Notes: generated from the letters alone by a model not told the origin. A stretch of 64,000 bases of DNA from Chryseobacterium sp. FH1 (GCF_000735135.1 NZ_JPLZ01000002.1:62001-126000), one strand, 5' to 3'. Shown: positions 16,671 through 26,929, counted from the stretch's first letter. Translations and numbers: made by a program.

Positions 16671-18593
16671 TTAGTGGAAAAGATACCAAACGATGCCCAG
16701 ATTGAGCCTAAAATCGTACAATGGATAATTGGGCGACGTGAAGGATTTGTTTTGCATAAAGGTTTCGTTGATATGCTGGCCTTCTATGTAAAAATACATT
16801 CGCTTGACTCTCATATTGATGTAAACGTCAGCAATCGGTTGTCCACCAATTGAATATGCAGTTGCACTTGGCAAAATATACTCATTAAGAATCGGTGAAT
16901 ATTCTCGTGAGGCAAACTTAGTGAAGTAATACAATTTGACTCCAGCCTGGATCTCCGCCGCTTTTTTGAACGCCTTGGTCTGATAGAAAAAATTGACTCT
17001 CCCGATGAAATCCGGCATTGGCAAAAGGTCTTCGTTGTTCAAAGCTTTTTGGAACATTGCCTTTCCATTGAGGTTAAATTTTCCAAACTTGACAGTGCTT
17101 TCTCCGCCAATCTGCGAAATATTGAGTGAAGACGAACTTTGTTGTGGCTTGGAATCGTTGTCGAAATAGGTGTAATTATCTATCTTGAAAAAATCTACAA
17201 ACAATTGTGTGTCAAACCATTTCGCCAATCTCACTGTTCCTCCAATTTGGGTGACGATCTCGTTGTTGGGATTTTGAAGGTAATAATTGTAATCTATATA
17301 ATGTGAAGAGTTGACGAGATAATTAAAACTCGGATATGCGGATTGGAAATTGACTCTTCCCTCCACCAAATAATCTTTGATGGGTTCGAAAACCAATTGG
17401 TTGGTCGTCTTTATGTAATCTCCAAACTGCGAACCTTTGGAAATCTCGAGGAAAGATTTCAGTTGGATTTTGTCTAATAATTTGATCTGCAAATTCCCGA
17501 CTGCGCCAATTCTCTGCTCTTTGAAATAGCCTGGAATATTGAAAAACTGATAGGCATTTTTGTTTCCAAACGTCAGATATTGATGGCGAAAACCTGCATC
17601 CAATTTGAACTTCTCATTGTCCCAAACCAAACTGAAAGTGTTGCTGAGATTGTCTGTAAATTTCTTGTTGTTAAGCGGGAAATTCGTAATGCTTTCTGAC
17701 CCGAAGAATCCTATATTTGGAGAAGTTTCCGAGAAATAATATTTGTTGCCTTGATGGTAGATCGTGTGTCTCAGTTTGAACTGATATTTCTCCGGATCGA
17801 AAGGCGAAAATTCCTGACTGAAATAATATCTTCTGTAGGAATATCGGGATTCTGCTCCTTCTAAATTAGTCTGTATATTTTGTCTGTTGCTGAATCTGGA
17901 ATCACCGCTTAGAAAAACATCGAGGTCGGCAATGCCACCATTCTCTTGGTTGTTGATATTCTGATGGATGTAATGTGCATAGGCTTCGTACTTGCCATTC
18001 TTGGAAAGATAATGACCGCTGAAAATGGTGTTGTTGCTGGAAGCCAAACTATTTCTGTACAACCCTTGCGATCTAAGTCCCATATACTCTATTGCAAAGT
18101 TGAAATTCTTGCCGACATTCTGAGTATACGTGGTTTGCAATTGTCCGCCATTTCGCATCGCGTTGTTGTAGAAAAATGTGGTGGTCGGGGTTTTTACATC
18201 ATAATAGTTGATTTCATTTTCCCCTTTGATGTAGAAAGATTTGTTTTCTGGAAGAAGCGTGAGATTTTGTGCCGCATTTTTCTCGTAAACCAAGTTTTGA
18301 AATCCAGAACCTATATTGGCAGATTGGATTTTTCCGAAGTTATCTTGTTTGTTGTATTGTGTTACAACGTACGACCTGTCGATTGCGAAAGTGGTGTCAT
18401 AGATTTTCTTTTCGGAGAATCTGGTTTTGACTTGGTAATCGTTGATCGTAGGTTTGTAGATCTCCAAAGAATCCTGTTCCCCAGAATCTACTTTGAGCGT
18501 ATCTGAAGTTGGCGTATTGGAATCTGTTTTTTTGATCTGCTGTCCATTTGCAGAAATACCGAAAATGAATAGTAGTAAGAATAAATATTTCAT
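16671..18593 (-). CDS. Putative porin (Porin_10-like outer membrane protein)
   Basis: Exported protein of 640 residues with a signal peptide (about 1-18, ending NGQ). It is rich in alternating aromatic/polar beta strands, such as GKYEAYAHYIHQN and NFNFAIEYMGLRSQGLYRN, and ends in an aromatic Leu-Gly-Ile-Val-Trp-Tyr-Leu-Phe-His strand, typical of a beta barrel. It resembles the 'putative porin' family of Bacteroidota. Pore substrate is unknown. TATTTTTG on the minus strand (18610-18617) may be its -7 box, and a terminator separates it from the upstream susD gene. Confidence 0.8.
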   Translation of the reverse strand: MKYLFLLLFIFGISANGQQIKKTDSNTPTSDTLKVDSGEQDSLEIYKPTINDYQVKTRFSEKKIYDTTFAIDRSYVVTQYNKQDNFGKIQSANIGSGFQNLVYEKNAAQNLTLLPENKSFYIKGENEINYYDVKTPTTTFFYNNAMRNGGQLQTTYTQNVGKNFNFAIEYMGLRSQGLYRNSLASSNNTIFSGHYLSKNGKYEAYAHYIHQNINNQENGGIADLDVFLSGDSRFSNRQNIQTNLEGAESRYSYRRYYFSQEFSPFDPEKYQFKLRHTIYHQGNKYYFSETSPNIGFFGSESITNFPLNNKKFTDNLSNTFSLVWDNEKFKLDAGFRHQYLTFGNKNAYQFFNIPGYFKEQRIGAVGNLQIKLLDKIQLKSFLEISKGSQFGDYIKTTNQLVFEPIKDYLVEGRVNFQSAYPSFNYLVNSSHYIDYNYYLQNPNNEIVTQIGGTVRLAKWFDTQLFVDFFKIDNYTYFDNDSKPQQSSSSLNISQIGGESTVKFGKFNLNGKAMFQKALNNEDLLPMPDFIGRVNFFYQTKAFKKAAEIQAGVKLYYFTKFASREYSPILNEYILPSATAYSIGGQPIADVYINMRVKRMYFYIEGQHINETFMQNKSFTSPNYPLYDFRLNLGIVWYLFH

Positions 18594-18636
18594 CGAGGAA
18601 ATTTGGGTACAAAAATACTAATTATACTGAAATAAA

Positions 18637-18659
18637 AAATCCCGCATAGTGCGGGATTT
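18637..18659 (-). terminator. Terminator after susD
   Basis: Perfect ten-base stem AAATCCCGCA / TGCGGGATTT with loop TAG. On the minus strand it is followed by a T-tract (complement of 18634-18639). It lies 24 bases past the susD stop codon. Confidence 0.85.
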
Positions 18660-18682
18660 ATATAATCTATGTTATTTGAAAA

Positions 18683-20215
18683 TTAATAACCTGGATTTTG
18701 TTGGACAATTTTATTCACTCTAGTTTCAGACTGTGGAATAGGAAGTGCCCACTTATAGCTATCTAAAGGTAAATTAGCAGGGTTTGCGCCAGGATAGTTT
18801 GCTGAGGTCGATGAGTAATCCGCTGGATCTCTATCAATCCCCTGTCCTGCCAAAGTTCCTAATCTTTTTATATCAATAAATCTATAGGCCTCAAAAGCAA
18901 ATTCAATTCTTCTTTGGTTGAGAATATATGACCATGCCACTTGTGCATTAGAAAATGTAGGAGCATTTTGAGCAGTTGTAAATCTCCTATCCAAAACTTG
19001 CTTTAAAACAGTTCCAGCTCCAGTAAGATCCCCTGCATTAACTCTAGCTTCGGCCTTTATAAAGTACATCTCTGAAATTCGAGCGAGTTTAAAATCAACA
19101 TTCAAAACACCTCTAGCTGAATTTCCTCGATGCTTACCGAGAATTAATTTATCTGTATTTCTAAAATCGGGTGATGTTGCATAATTAGGATCAATAATTG
19201 ATGAATTATGCACAATCGCAGTATACCTCACGTCATTTGTAGGTATTTTGTTGAATAATGCTCTTCCAATTTCAAAATATGGTGATCCGTTAACAGTGGA
19301 GGTAGCGAATGCATAACCATTACCTAAATTTGTAGTTTGACTATTCTGTTGTTGTGTCCTTTTTAATCTAAAAATTACTTCTGTATTAGCAGGCTCTGTA
19401 TCAGTAAAAAACAAATTAGTATAATTTGCTGTACTTGCTAATACAATTCCTGAGTTAGCTATTACGTCATCAGCCCATAATTCAGCGTTTGTATAATCAC
19501 CCTTATACGAATAAGCTCTGGCTTTTACAAATTTAGCGAGATTTAGTGAGGGGAAAATTGTCGCTGAACCAACAGGATTTGCTGGTGGATTTACAGTATT
19601 GTAAATAGATATTGCACTATCCAAATCCGCATGTATAAAACTATACATTTCACCATTAGTAACCCTTGCATGATCTGTTTCAATAGATATGTAAACTCTG
19701 TCAGATTTTATTCCAGCTAGTGCATTATCATCTTTCATATCAGTTGTAAAATATGCTAACACTTTTAAATGAAGATATGCTCTCAACACCAATGCTTCTG
19801 CTTTGTAGCGTGCAATGACTTTGGCATCATCAGGATTTGCTGGAGTAATTATATCTGCATATTCTATTATTCTATTAATTCTAGCTATTGCGATATACGA
19901 AGAATTCCATATTGAGCTAGGTCCAGATGAAGTAGGCGCAGCAAAGAATACCCAATCATCCGTTAAACCTTGTCCCCCATTCACAAATCCTATTCCAATC
20001 TCATCAGTAAATACCGAATTAAAAAGAGTTTCTGATCGACTACTAATTATTCCTAAAGTAGAATTCAATAGTCTTTGCAAATCAGAACTATTAGTTATTG
20101 CAACCTCTTCTGTTAAAGCCCCTGGGGTATAATTTTCTAGATAATCATTACTACAAGAATTAATAGTTGTAGTCAATGTACCCGTAATTAATATACTATA
20201 TAATATTCTTTTCAT
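18683..20215 (-). CDS. RagB/SusD family nutrient-binding outer-membrane lipoprotein
   Basis: Surface lipoprotein of 510 residues that forms the lid of a SusC channel and captures glycan or peptide ligands. The start at 20215 gives a lipoprotein signal with the Cys near residue 21 (TTINSCSND). The earlier in-frame Met at 20245 would precede that signal by ten charged residues. SusD-type TPR/helical sequence is visible (EALVLRAYLHLKVLAYF; RISEMYFIKAEARVNAGD), as is the C-terminal QRRIEFAFEAYRFIDIKRLG motif. It follows the susC gene by 13 bases. Confidence 0.9.
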   Translation of the reverse strand: MKRILYSILITGTLTTTINSCSNDYLENYTPGALTEEVAITNSSDLQRLLNSTLGIISSRSETLFNSVFTDEIGIGFVNGGQGLTDDWVFFAAPTSSGPSSIWNSSYIAIARINRIIEYADIITPANPDDAKVIARYKAEALVLRAYLHLKVLAYFTTDMKDDNALAGIKSDRVYISIETDHARVTNGEMYSFIHADLDSAISIYNTVNPPANPVGSATIFPSLNLAKFVKARAYSYKGDYTNAELWADDVIANSGIVLASTANYTNLFFTDTEPANTEVIFRLKRTQQQNSQTTNLGNGYAFATSTVNGSPYFEIGRALFNKIPTNDVRYTAIVHNSSIIDPNYATSPDFRNTDKLILGKHRGNSARGVLNVDFKLARISEMYFIKAEARVNAGDLTGAGTVLKQVLDRRFTTAQNAPTFSNAQVAWSYILNQRRIEFAFEAYRFIDIKRLGTLAGQGIDRDPADYSSTSANYPGANPANLPLDSYKWALPIPQSETRVNKIVQQNPGY

Positions 20216-20228
20216 GTTTTCTTTTTTA

Positions 20229-23102
20229 TTAAAATTTAACATCAAAACCTAATGTAATGATTCTTGGTGTAGGATATTGATACACATCAAGATTTCTATT
20301 GCTCTCAGGATCAAAACCTTTCCATTTTGAGAATGTCACAAGATTCTCCCCTTGTAATGTGATAGATAAATCCTTTACAAAAGTATTTGTTAAGAGGCTT
20401 GATGGCACTCTATATCCTAACTGAAAATTTCTAAGTCTAACATATGATGCATCCACTAAAAATCTATCTGAAAAATCAGCGGCTGCATAATTATTTGCTG
20501 TTAATGAAGGAACATTCGTATTAGTATTTGTTGGAGTCCATGCATTTAATAAATCACTAACAACATTAAAGTTGTTAATATTTCCTGCAGGAGTATAATA
20601 ACCATCCATATCTAAATCAAATCTTGACACCCCAGCAACATAAGTAAAGGTTGTTGACATAAAAAAGCCTTTATAATTTAAATCAAACCCAAACCCTCCT
20701 TGATATTTAGGATAGAAATTCTTTCCTGTATATCTTCTGTCTTCCAATTTCGGAGTTTCGGTTGGATTACCATTTATATCTTCAAACCACATATTTCCAG
20801 TAGCCGGGTTTACTCCCAAATACTTATAAACAAAAAACTCATACATTAAATGATTAGAATTAATGATTAACGTTCCGTCTGGAGATTCATAAGGTGTTCC
20901 AACTTCTAAAACACGTTGATTATTTAAAGCTCCATTAGCTCTAATAGTAAACAACCAATCTTGCGACTTAACTATATCATAACCTAAGTTTAGTTCATAA
21001 CCTTCATTTCTTACAACAATATCTGTATTTTTATTAATTGATAAAGCTCCTAGTGTTGGTGAAACCGGGTCGTCATAAAAAAGGTTTGTAGTTCTTCTCT
21101 CATATCTATCGAATGTCCCTCTTAATCTCTTATTAAAAAGTTCAAAATCCAAACCAATATTATAAGATCTAGTAGTTTCCCATGTTAACGGCAAATATCC
21201 AAAAGCAATATCAAGTCCTTGACCAGAATAAGCAACATTATTATAGAGAGTACCCGCGTTGTAAGCATTGTAACCTATCGTATAAGTATCTTGGTATCCT
21301 GGAGGATTAAGACCCGCATAAATAGTACCATCAATATACCTTTGGTTACCTGTTGTACCATAGGAGCCTCTCAATTTTAGGATATTAACAAAGTCTAGAT
21401 TTTTTATGAAATTCTCTTCTTCTAAATTCCAGTAACCTCCGGCAGACCAGAAAGTGCCCCATTGATATCCTTTGAAAAATCTATTCGTACCATCTGTTCT
21501 GACTGTACCAGTTACACCAAATCTTTTTTGGAAATTATAATCGAAAGATCCAAAATAAGAAATCATATTTAATTTCAACCTCAAGTTACTTACTGTTTGA
21601 GGAATATAATTTGCTCCTCCTGGATTTGGGATATAACCAGCCCCAGTATCAAAAACATAAGTTAATGGATTTAAACCATTTTGTCTGAATCCAGTTGACT
21701 GAACTGTAGAATGATTAAATTCTGAGTTTGCAGCAACCTCAAAAGTATGATCTCCTAAAACTTTTCTATAACTTAATGACAACAAATTATTAAACAAAAA
21801 TTCTCTCCTAGTTGTAATTTGTTCAAAACCTTGATAATTGTTCTGTGGTGCAAAATAGATTTCGTTCCATGAGTATGGATTCTGTGCAGTTGCTGTTCTT
21901 GTATGTAATAACTGTCCCGAAGCTTTTACTCTTGCCGTAAGCTCAGAAGTTAATTTATAAGATAAATCCGTAGCAACATCTATTCTTGTCTCTTCAGTAA
22001 GATTATTAAATGTTTTTAATTTATCCATTAAATAAAGTGGCGTATACAAAAAACTTCCACCAGCAAGATCAAATAGCTGTTGTGAATTCTGATACATGCT
22101 AGGCGAAATATATGGAGCAGCTTTGAAAGCACCTACAACATAATTTTGGTTTACCCCCCCTGTTCCAATATTAGTAGCTAAATTATTTTTAGAATGACCT
22201 ATTGCCGTACTAACAGAGTATCTAATTTTACCACTTTCATTTTTTCCGTTCAAATTATTTCTCAATGTAAATCTCTTCAATCCAGTAGATCTTAAAATAC
22301 CCTCCTGATCAAAATAGCCTAAAGAGGTAAAAGAAGATAGATTTTTGCTACCACTTTCAAAATTGATGTTATGACTATTTGTCAAAGCTGGTTTAAAAAA
22401 ATAATTAAGCCAATCTGTTTGAATTGGATAATTTTGAATTTCATCGTCAGTTAAGGTTAATCCCAAACCAACTCCAAATCTTTTTTGCAAGGTCAATAAC
22501 TCAGATGTAGATGCCAAATCATATTTTGCTTTTTGCAAAATAGACACCCCTAATTGATTACTGTATCTGATTGATAACGGAGAATTAAACCCACCTCTTT
22601 TTGTTCTAATAACAACAACACCATTAGATCCTCTGGAGCCATATTCAGCTAATGCCGCCGCATCTTTTAGAACATCCATACTTTCTATATCATTAGGGTT
22701 TAAAGTCCTAAAGTTATCACTATTCGACGGGAAACCATCAATAACATACAAAGGATCAAAGTTACCATTTATGGTTCCTACACCTCTAATTATAATTTCC
22801 GGCTTAGCTCCTGGCTGACCGCTCCCCGCAATAATATTAACCCCTGCCAATTGCCCTTGCATTGTATTTAAGACGTTGGCATTTGGTCTGTTTTCTATTG
22901 TTTCATTTGTAATTGTCGCGGAAGAAACAGCAGAGGTTTTTTTTGAAACGGTTCTATAACCTTGAACAACTACTTCCTCTATAATCTTTTCAGAAACAGT
23001 ATCTGTTTTTGGTTTTGTAACAGTTTTTGTTTTTTGTCCCATTAGAGCTTGTCCACAGAAAAACAAAACCCCAACAGTTAAAACAGGTAATTTAACATTC
23101 AT
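20229..23102 (-). CDS. SusC/RagA family TonB-linked outer-membrane receptor
   Basis: TonB-dependent channel of 957 residues that imports ligands captured by the SusD partner. After the signal peptide comes a short TonB-box-like VEEVVVQGY segment. Then comes the plug domain (NVLNTMQGQLAGVNI, LYVIDGFPSN, MDVLKDAAALAEYGSRGSNGVVVI) and a beta barrel ending in TLGFDVKF. The usual N-terminal carboxypeptidase-regulatory-like domain of longer SusC proteins is absent. The start at 23102 is ATG; a GTG at 23111 is the alternative. No glycan hydrolase is adjacent. Confidence 0.93.
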   Translation of the reverse strand: MNVKLPVLTVGVLFFCGQALMGQKTKTVTKPKTDTVSEKIIEEVVVQGYRTVSKKTSAVSSATITNETIENRPNANVLNTMQGQLAGVNIIAGSGQPGAKPEIIIRGVGTINGNFDPLYVIDGFPSNSDNFRTLNPNDIESMDVLKDAAALAEYGSRGSNGVVVIRTKRGGFNSPLSIRYSNQLGVSILQKAKYDLASTSELLTLQKRFGVGLGLTLTDDEIQNYPIQTDWLNYFFKPALTNSHNINFESGSKNLSSFTSLGYFDQEGILRSTGLKRFTLRNNLNGKNESGKIRYSVSTAIGHSKNNLATNIGTGGVNQNYVVGAFKAAPYISPSMYQNSQQLFDLAGGSFLYTPLYLMDKLKTFNNLTEETRIDVATDLSYKLTSELTARVKASGQLLHTRTATAQNPYSWNEIYFAPQNNYQGFEQITTRREFLFNNLLSLSYRKVLGDHTFEVAANSEFNHSTVQSTGFRQNGLNPLTYVFDTGAGYIPNPGGANYIPQTVSNLRLKLNMISYFGSFDYNFQKRFGVTGTVRTDGTNRFFKGYQWGTFWSAGGYWNLEEENFIKNLDFVNILKLRGSYGTTGNQRYIDGTIYAGLNPPGYQDTYTIGYNAYNAGTLYNNVAYSGQGLDIAFGYLPLTWETTRSYNIGLDFELFNKRLRGTFDRYERRTTNLFYDDPVSPTLGALSINKNTDIVVRNEGYELNLGYDIVKSQDWLFTIRANGALNNQRVLEVGTPYESPDGTLIINSNHLMYEFFVYKYLGVNPATGNMWFEDINGNPTETPKLEDRRYTGKNFYPKYQGGFGFDLNYKGFFMSTTFTYVAGVSRFDLDMDGYYTPAGNINNFNVVSDLLNAWTPTNTNTNVPSLTANNYAAADFSDRFLVDASYVRLRNFQLGYRVPSSLLTNTFVKDLSITLQGENLVTFSKWKGFDPESNRNLDVYQYPTPRIITLGFDVKF

Positions 23103-23129
23103 ATTTAACACTTTTTAAATTAACAAATG

Positions 23130-23160
23130 CAAATATGTTAATAATTCTTAATAAATCCAA
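23130..23160 (-). promoter_or_regulatory. Possible promoter of the susC-susD operon
   Basis: On the minus strand, TTG (complement of 23158-23160), 20-base spacer, CATATTTG (complement of 23130-23137). This matches the flavobacterial consensus except for the first T of the -7 box. It lies about 28 bases before the susC ATG. Confidence 0.5.
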
Positions 23161-23270
23161 ATTTTTTTTATTTATTTTAATTTTTTAAGACTCTTTTTGA
23201 ATAATAACAACATAATACCCTATTATAATTTTAAATACTCATTACCAAGGTAACAATTTTATTAAAAATA

Positions 23271-23302
23271 TTGATTTAGAAAAAACTTTTTTTGTAGCTT
23301 TA
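23271..23302 (+). promoter_or_regulatory. Possible promoter of the 23324 gene
   Basis: TTG at 23271-23273, 21-base spacer, TAGCTTTA at 23295-23302; the -7 box differs from TAnnTTTG only at the last base. It sits 22 bases before the ATG. Confidence 0.45.
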
Positions 23303-23323
23303 TACCTATTTAAAATCATTAAT

Positions 23324-23995
23324 ATGAAAAAGAGTTTTTTTTTACTCACAATAGCAATAAGTGTAAATAGTTATGCCCAAATTACTTTTGGCAGTAGTAC
23401 CAATTTAGGAACCGTGCTCTTTAAAGACAAAGTTTTTGATATGGAAAATAAGAATAAGAATATCCAAGGGTCGGCTTATGTTTATGAAAACTTTATAGAT
23501 GCCACTATTAAAGATGTAGATGGCTTCCCAAAAGTAAGATACAATGCTTTGAAAGACGATATGGAGGTACAACAAAACAATAATGCCTACGTAATTCCCC
23601 GTGAACCGGCTTTTTCTAGAATAAAAATCATCAGCACTGGCGAAACCATTGTCCTTGAAAAATTTGACTATAAAGGAAAACCGTATGAAGGATATTTATT
23701 TGTCATTTCCGAGAAGGATCCAATAACGGTCTACAAAAAAGAAAGAGTAGAGTTCAAGGATTTTGAAAAACCTAGAAACAGTTATGCTGAAGAAACACCT
23801 GCCAGATTTATCCCTCAAAAAATAGAATTTTTTATAAAAACTGCCGATGGGAAAATCATGGAACTTCCTAAAAATAAAAAGAAGTTAATAGATTTGCTGC
23901 CAGATAAACAAGCGAACATCGAAGCTTATTTCAAAAGTAATAAAGTTGACTTCAGTAATGATAAAGATGTAAAGAAACTTTTCAACAGCATTTAA
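23324..23995 (+). CDS. Hypothetical secreted protein
   Basis: Protein of 223 residues with a signal peptide (about 1-18, ending SYAQ). The mature part is beta-rich in the middle and ends in a charged Lys/Asp-rich segment (KKLIDLLPDKQANIEAYFKSNKVDFSN). I do not recognise a family. It is divergent from susC-susD and convergent with infB, sharing a perfect terminator hairpin with infB, so it is a single transcription unit. Confidence 0.65.
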   Translation: MKKSFFLLTIAISVNSYAQITFGSSTNLGTVLFKDKVFDMENKNKNIQGSAYVYENFIDATIKDVDGFPKVRYNALKDDMEVQQNNNAYVIPREPAFSRIKIISTGETIVLEKFDYKGKPYEGYLFVISEKDPITVYKKERVEFKDFEKPRNSYAEETPARFIPQKIEFFIKTADGKIMELPKNKKKLIDLLPDKQANIEAYFKSNKVDFSNDKDVKKLFNSI

Positions 23996-24010
23996 TTATT
24001 TTGCGATCAA

Positions 24011-24050
24011 AAAATAAAAGAGCGGGAAAATTTTCCCGCTCTTTTATTTT
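24011..24050. terminator. Bidirectional terminator, 40-bp perfect palindrome
   Basis: Two 20-base arms (24011-24030 and 24031-24050) are exact reverse complements with GC-rich centre GAGCGGG/CCCGCTC. The outer parts supply T-rich tails in both directions. It lies between the convergent 23324 gene and infB. Confidence 0.9.
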
Positions 24051-24064
24051 ATATCAATTTAATC

Positions 24065-26929
24065 TTATTTTAACTTTTTCTTAACAGCTACTTCCTCATA
24101 AACCTCAAGAATATCTCCGACTTCAATATCATTGTATCCTTTGATATTAAGTCCACATTCGTAACCTTTGGTCACTTCTTTCACATCGTCTTTGAAACGT
24201 TTCAAACTTTCCAGTTCTCCATCGAATTTCACGATGCCATCTCTAAGAAGTCTAATGCTGGAGTTTCTAGTTACTTTTCCAGTAAGAACCATACATCCTG
24301 CGATAGATCCAACTTTAGAAATTCGGAATACCTCACGGATCTCAACGTTACCAATAACTTGTTCCTGAATCTCTGGAGAAAGCATTCCTTCCATCGCCTC
24401 TTTCACTTCGTCGATTGCTCGGTAGATGATAGAATATGTTCTGATCTCCACTTCTTCTTTATCTGCAATATCTTTTGCATTTACACTTGCTCTTACGTTG
24501 AAGCCGATCATAATCGCATCAGACGCAGCTGCTAGCAACACATCAGATTCTGTGATCTGACCAACACCTTTGTGAAGAATATTTACCTGGATCTCTTCAG
24601 TAGACAATCTCTGTAATTGATCTGACAATGCTTCAACCGATCCATCCACGTCACCTTTCAAGATGATATTCAATTCTTTGAAATCACCTAGAGCGATACG
24701 ACGACCGATCTCATCAAGCGTCAAATGTTTCTTGGTTCTGATAGACTGCTCTCTTTGAAGCTGTTCTCTCTTATTTGCAATGGTTTTCGCTTCTTTCTCA
24801 TCAGCGAAAACTCTGAATTTATCTCCCGCAGTTGGTGCTCCGTCCAAACCTAGAATCGTTACTGGGATTGATGGCCCTGCACTTTCCATTGCTTTTCCAC
24901 GTTCGTCAAGCATTGCTTTCACTTTACCGTGGTTTTTACCTGCAAGCACGTAATCTCCCACTTTCAAAGTTCCGTTTTGAACCAACATTGTGGCTACATA
25001 TCCACGACCTTTGTCCAAGGCGGCTTCTATCACGACGCCGCTTGCCTGCTTGTTTGGATTTGATTTCAACTCCAACATTTCTGCCTGAAGCAATACTTTT
25101 TCTAACAAAAGATCTACGTTGTTACCAAACTTAGCAGAGATCTCTTGTGCCTGTACATTTCCACCCCATTCTTCAACCAAGACATTCATTGCCGATAGTT
25201 GCTCTCTGATCTTATCTGGATTTGCACCTGCTTTATCTACTTTATTGATCGCGATGATCATTGGAACTCCAGCCGCTTGTGCGTGTGCAATAGCTTCCTT
25301 CGTCTGTGGCATTACGTCGTCATCCGCTGCAACAACGATGATAGCGATATCCGTGATCTGAGCACCTCTGGCTCTCATCGCGGTAAAGGCCTCGTGACCT
25401 GGTGTATCCAAGAATGTAATTCTCTGTCCACTTTCCAATTTCACGTTATATGCTCCAATGTGCTGTGTAATCCCTCCAGATTCTCCAGCGATCACATTTG
25501 TTTTTCTAATATAATCCAGCAAAGATGTTTTACCGTGATCCACGTGTCCCATTACGGTAACAACAGCTGCTCTTGGTAATAGATCTTCTGCCAAATCTTC
25601 AACATCGTCTGCTGCTGCTTCTTCAACATCAGCATCAGAGAATTCGATCTTGAAACCAAACTCGTCAGCCACCAACATCAATGTGTCGGCTTCCAAACGC
25701 TGGTTCATCGTTACCATTACTCCTAGAGAGAAACAAGCAGAAATCACCTCTGTCGCACTTACATTCATCAAACTAGCCAAATCGCTAACGGTGATGAACT
25801 CAGTTACTTTCAGAGTTCTGTCTGCAGCATCGATCTCCTGTTGGATCTCATCCTGCTCTCTTCTCCAAGATCTTTTGTCTTTTCTATGTTTAGAACCTTT
25901 AGATTTTCCGCCTTTGTTGGTTAATTTTTCTAAAGTTTCTTTAATTTGATTTTTAACTTGCTCATCTGTCAATTCCACTGGCATTGTACGAGCTTGTCCC
26001 TGACCACCTCTGTTGTTTCCACCTTGACGGTTGTTTCCACCTGGCCGATTGTTGTTTCCTCCCGGACGGTTTCCACCTTGTCCTGGCGTACGATTGCCTT
26101 GGTTGTTACCTTGTCCTGCAGGTCTGTTAGCACCACCTTGTGTGTTTCCACCTTGGTTGGTATTGGTTTGTCCCGGAACATCTTTGGTAATACGTTTTCT
26201 CTTTTTCTTAGCAGCACTAGAATTAGAAGATGGTTTTTTATTGAACTGTGTAAGGTCAATTTTTTCACCTACGATTTTTGGACCGTCTAATTTCTGATAA
26301 ACAGTTTCTATTTTTTGAGAGTCTTCAGAATCCGGACCTTGAACGATTTCAACAGGTTTTGTTGGTTGTTCTTCAACTTTAGGTTCTGGCTTTGGTTCTT
26401 CTTTGATGACAGGTTTTGGTTCTTCTTTCGGTTTCTCAGTCACCTTTGGTTTCTCAGAAGATCTTGGTCTTCCTGTGTCAATTGTAGATAGATCAATTTT
26501 GTCAAGAACTTTGAACTCTTGTTTTTCTTCTTTTTTCACAACCTCTGGTTGCACTTCTTTTTTCTCTTCTACTACCGGTTCTGGTGTAGGAGCAACTTCT
26601 TCCGTAGGCTTAGCCGTAGGATTCAAGTCGATTTTTCCCAAGATCCTGGTTTCAGGTCTTGCGTTTGATTTGGCTCTTATAACCTCAGGTGCTTTTTCTT
26701 CGATCGCTAATTTTTCGTCAGGAACTTTAGAAATAACCACCTCATGAGAAGCTTTTCTCTGTTCTCCATCTTTTCGGAACTCAGCTTCCAATGCAGAAAA
26801 TGCCTGTTCTTCCAATAGAGCGTTAGGATTACTGTCCACGTCGATCCCTTTTCCCTGCAGATATTCCACAGCTCTTGGGATAGAAATGTTAAGTTCTTTA
26901 ACGGCTTTATTTAATCTTATTTTTGGCAT
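24065..26929 (-). CDS. infB: Translation initiation factor IF-2
   Basis: GTPase that delivers initiator fMet-tRNA to the 30S subunit and promotes subunit joining. The 954 residues comprise an N-terminal IF2_N motif (MPKIRLNKAVKELNISI), long Glu/Pro/Lys-rich stretches (about 90-230), a Gly/Asn/Arg-rich low-complexity region (about 255-320), and the core GTPase starting VTVMGHVDHGKTS. The GTPase has switch II DTPGHEAF and base-recognition NKVDKAGA. Domains II, III and IV follow, the last ending near KRFKDDVKEV. Last gene of the rimP-nusA-infB unit, about 110 bases after nusA. Confidence 0.97.
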   Translation of the reverse strand: MPKIRLNKAVKELNISIPRAVEYLQGKGIDVDSNPNALLEEQAFSALEAEFRKDGEQRKASHEVVISKVPDEKLAIEEKAPEVIRAKSNARPETRILGKIDLNPTAKPTEEVAPTPEPVVEEKKEVQPEVVKKEEKQEFKVLDKIDLSTIDTGRPRSSEKPKVTEKPKEEPKPVIKEEPKPEPKVEEQPTKPVEIVQGPDSEDSQKIETVYQKLDGPKIVGEKIDLTQFNKKPSSNSSAAKKKRKRITKDVPGQTNTNQGGNTQGGANRPAGQGNNQGNRTPGQGGNRPGGNNNRPGGNNRQGGNNRGGQGQARTMPVELTDEQVKNQIKETLEKLTNKGGKSKGSKHRKDKRSWRREQDEIQQEIDAADRTLKVTEFITVSDLASLMNVSATEVISACFSLGVMVTMNQRLEADTLMLVADEFGFKIEFSDADVEEAAADDVEDLAEDLLPRAAVVTVMGHVDHGKTSLLDYIRKTNVIAGESGGITQHIGAYNVKLESGQRITFLDTPGHEAFTAMRARGAQITDIAIIVVAADDDVMPQTKEAIAHAQAAGVPMIIAINKVDKAGANPDKIREQLSAMNVLVEEWGGNVQAQEISAKFGNNVDLLLEKVLLQAEMLELKSNPNKQASGVVIEAALDKGRGYVATMLVQNGTLKVGDYVLAGKNHGKVKAMLDERGKAMESAGPSIPVTILGLDGAPTAGDKFRVFADEKEAKTIANKREQLQREQSIRTKKHLTLDEIGRRIALGDFKELNIILKGDVDGSVEALSDQLQRLSTEEIQVNILHKGVGQITESDVLLAAASDAIMIGFNVRASVNAKDIADKEEVEIRTYSIIYRAIDEVKEAMEGMLSPEIQEQVIGNVEIREVFRISKVGSIAGCMVLTGKVTRNSSIRLLRDGIVKFDGELESLKRFKDDVKEVTKGYECGLNIKGYNDIEVGDILEVYEEVAVKKKLK

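Noticed and set aside
16539-16853. Plus-strand open frame of 104 codons across the bshC-porin gap
   Set aside because: It runs over the structured intergenic element and into the porin gene in antisense; no start signal, and the porin frame is far better supported.
17946-18506. Plus-strand open frame of 186 codons inside the porin gene
   Set aside because: Antisense to a well-supported beta-barrel protein, with no promoter or family resemblance.
24011-24050. 40-bp palindrome as a protein-binding operator
   Set aside because: Its position between two convergent gene ends and its GC-rich centre with T-rich flanks explain it fully as a bidirectional terminator.
25946-26297. Several frames in the Gly/Asn/Arg-rich part of infB
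   Set aside because: All are low-complexity shadows of the IF-2 linker.
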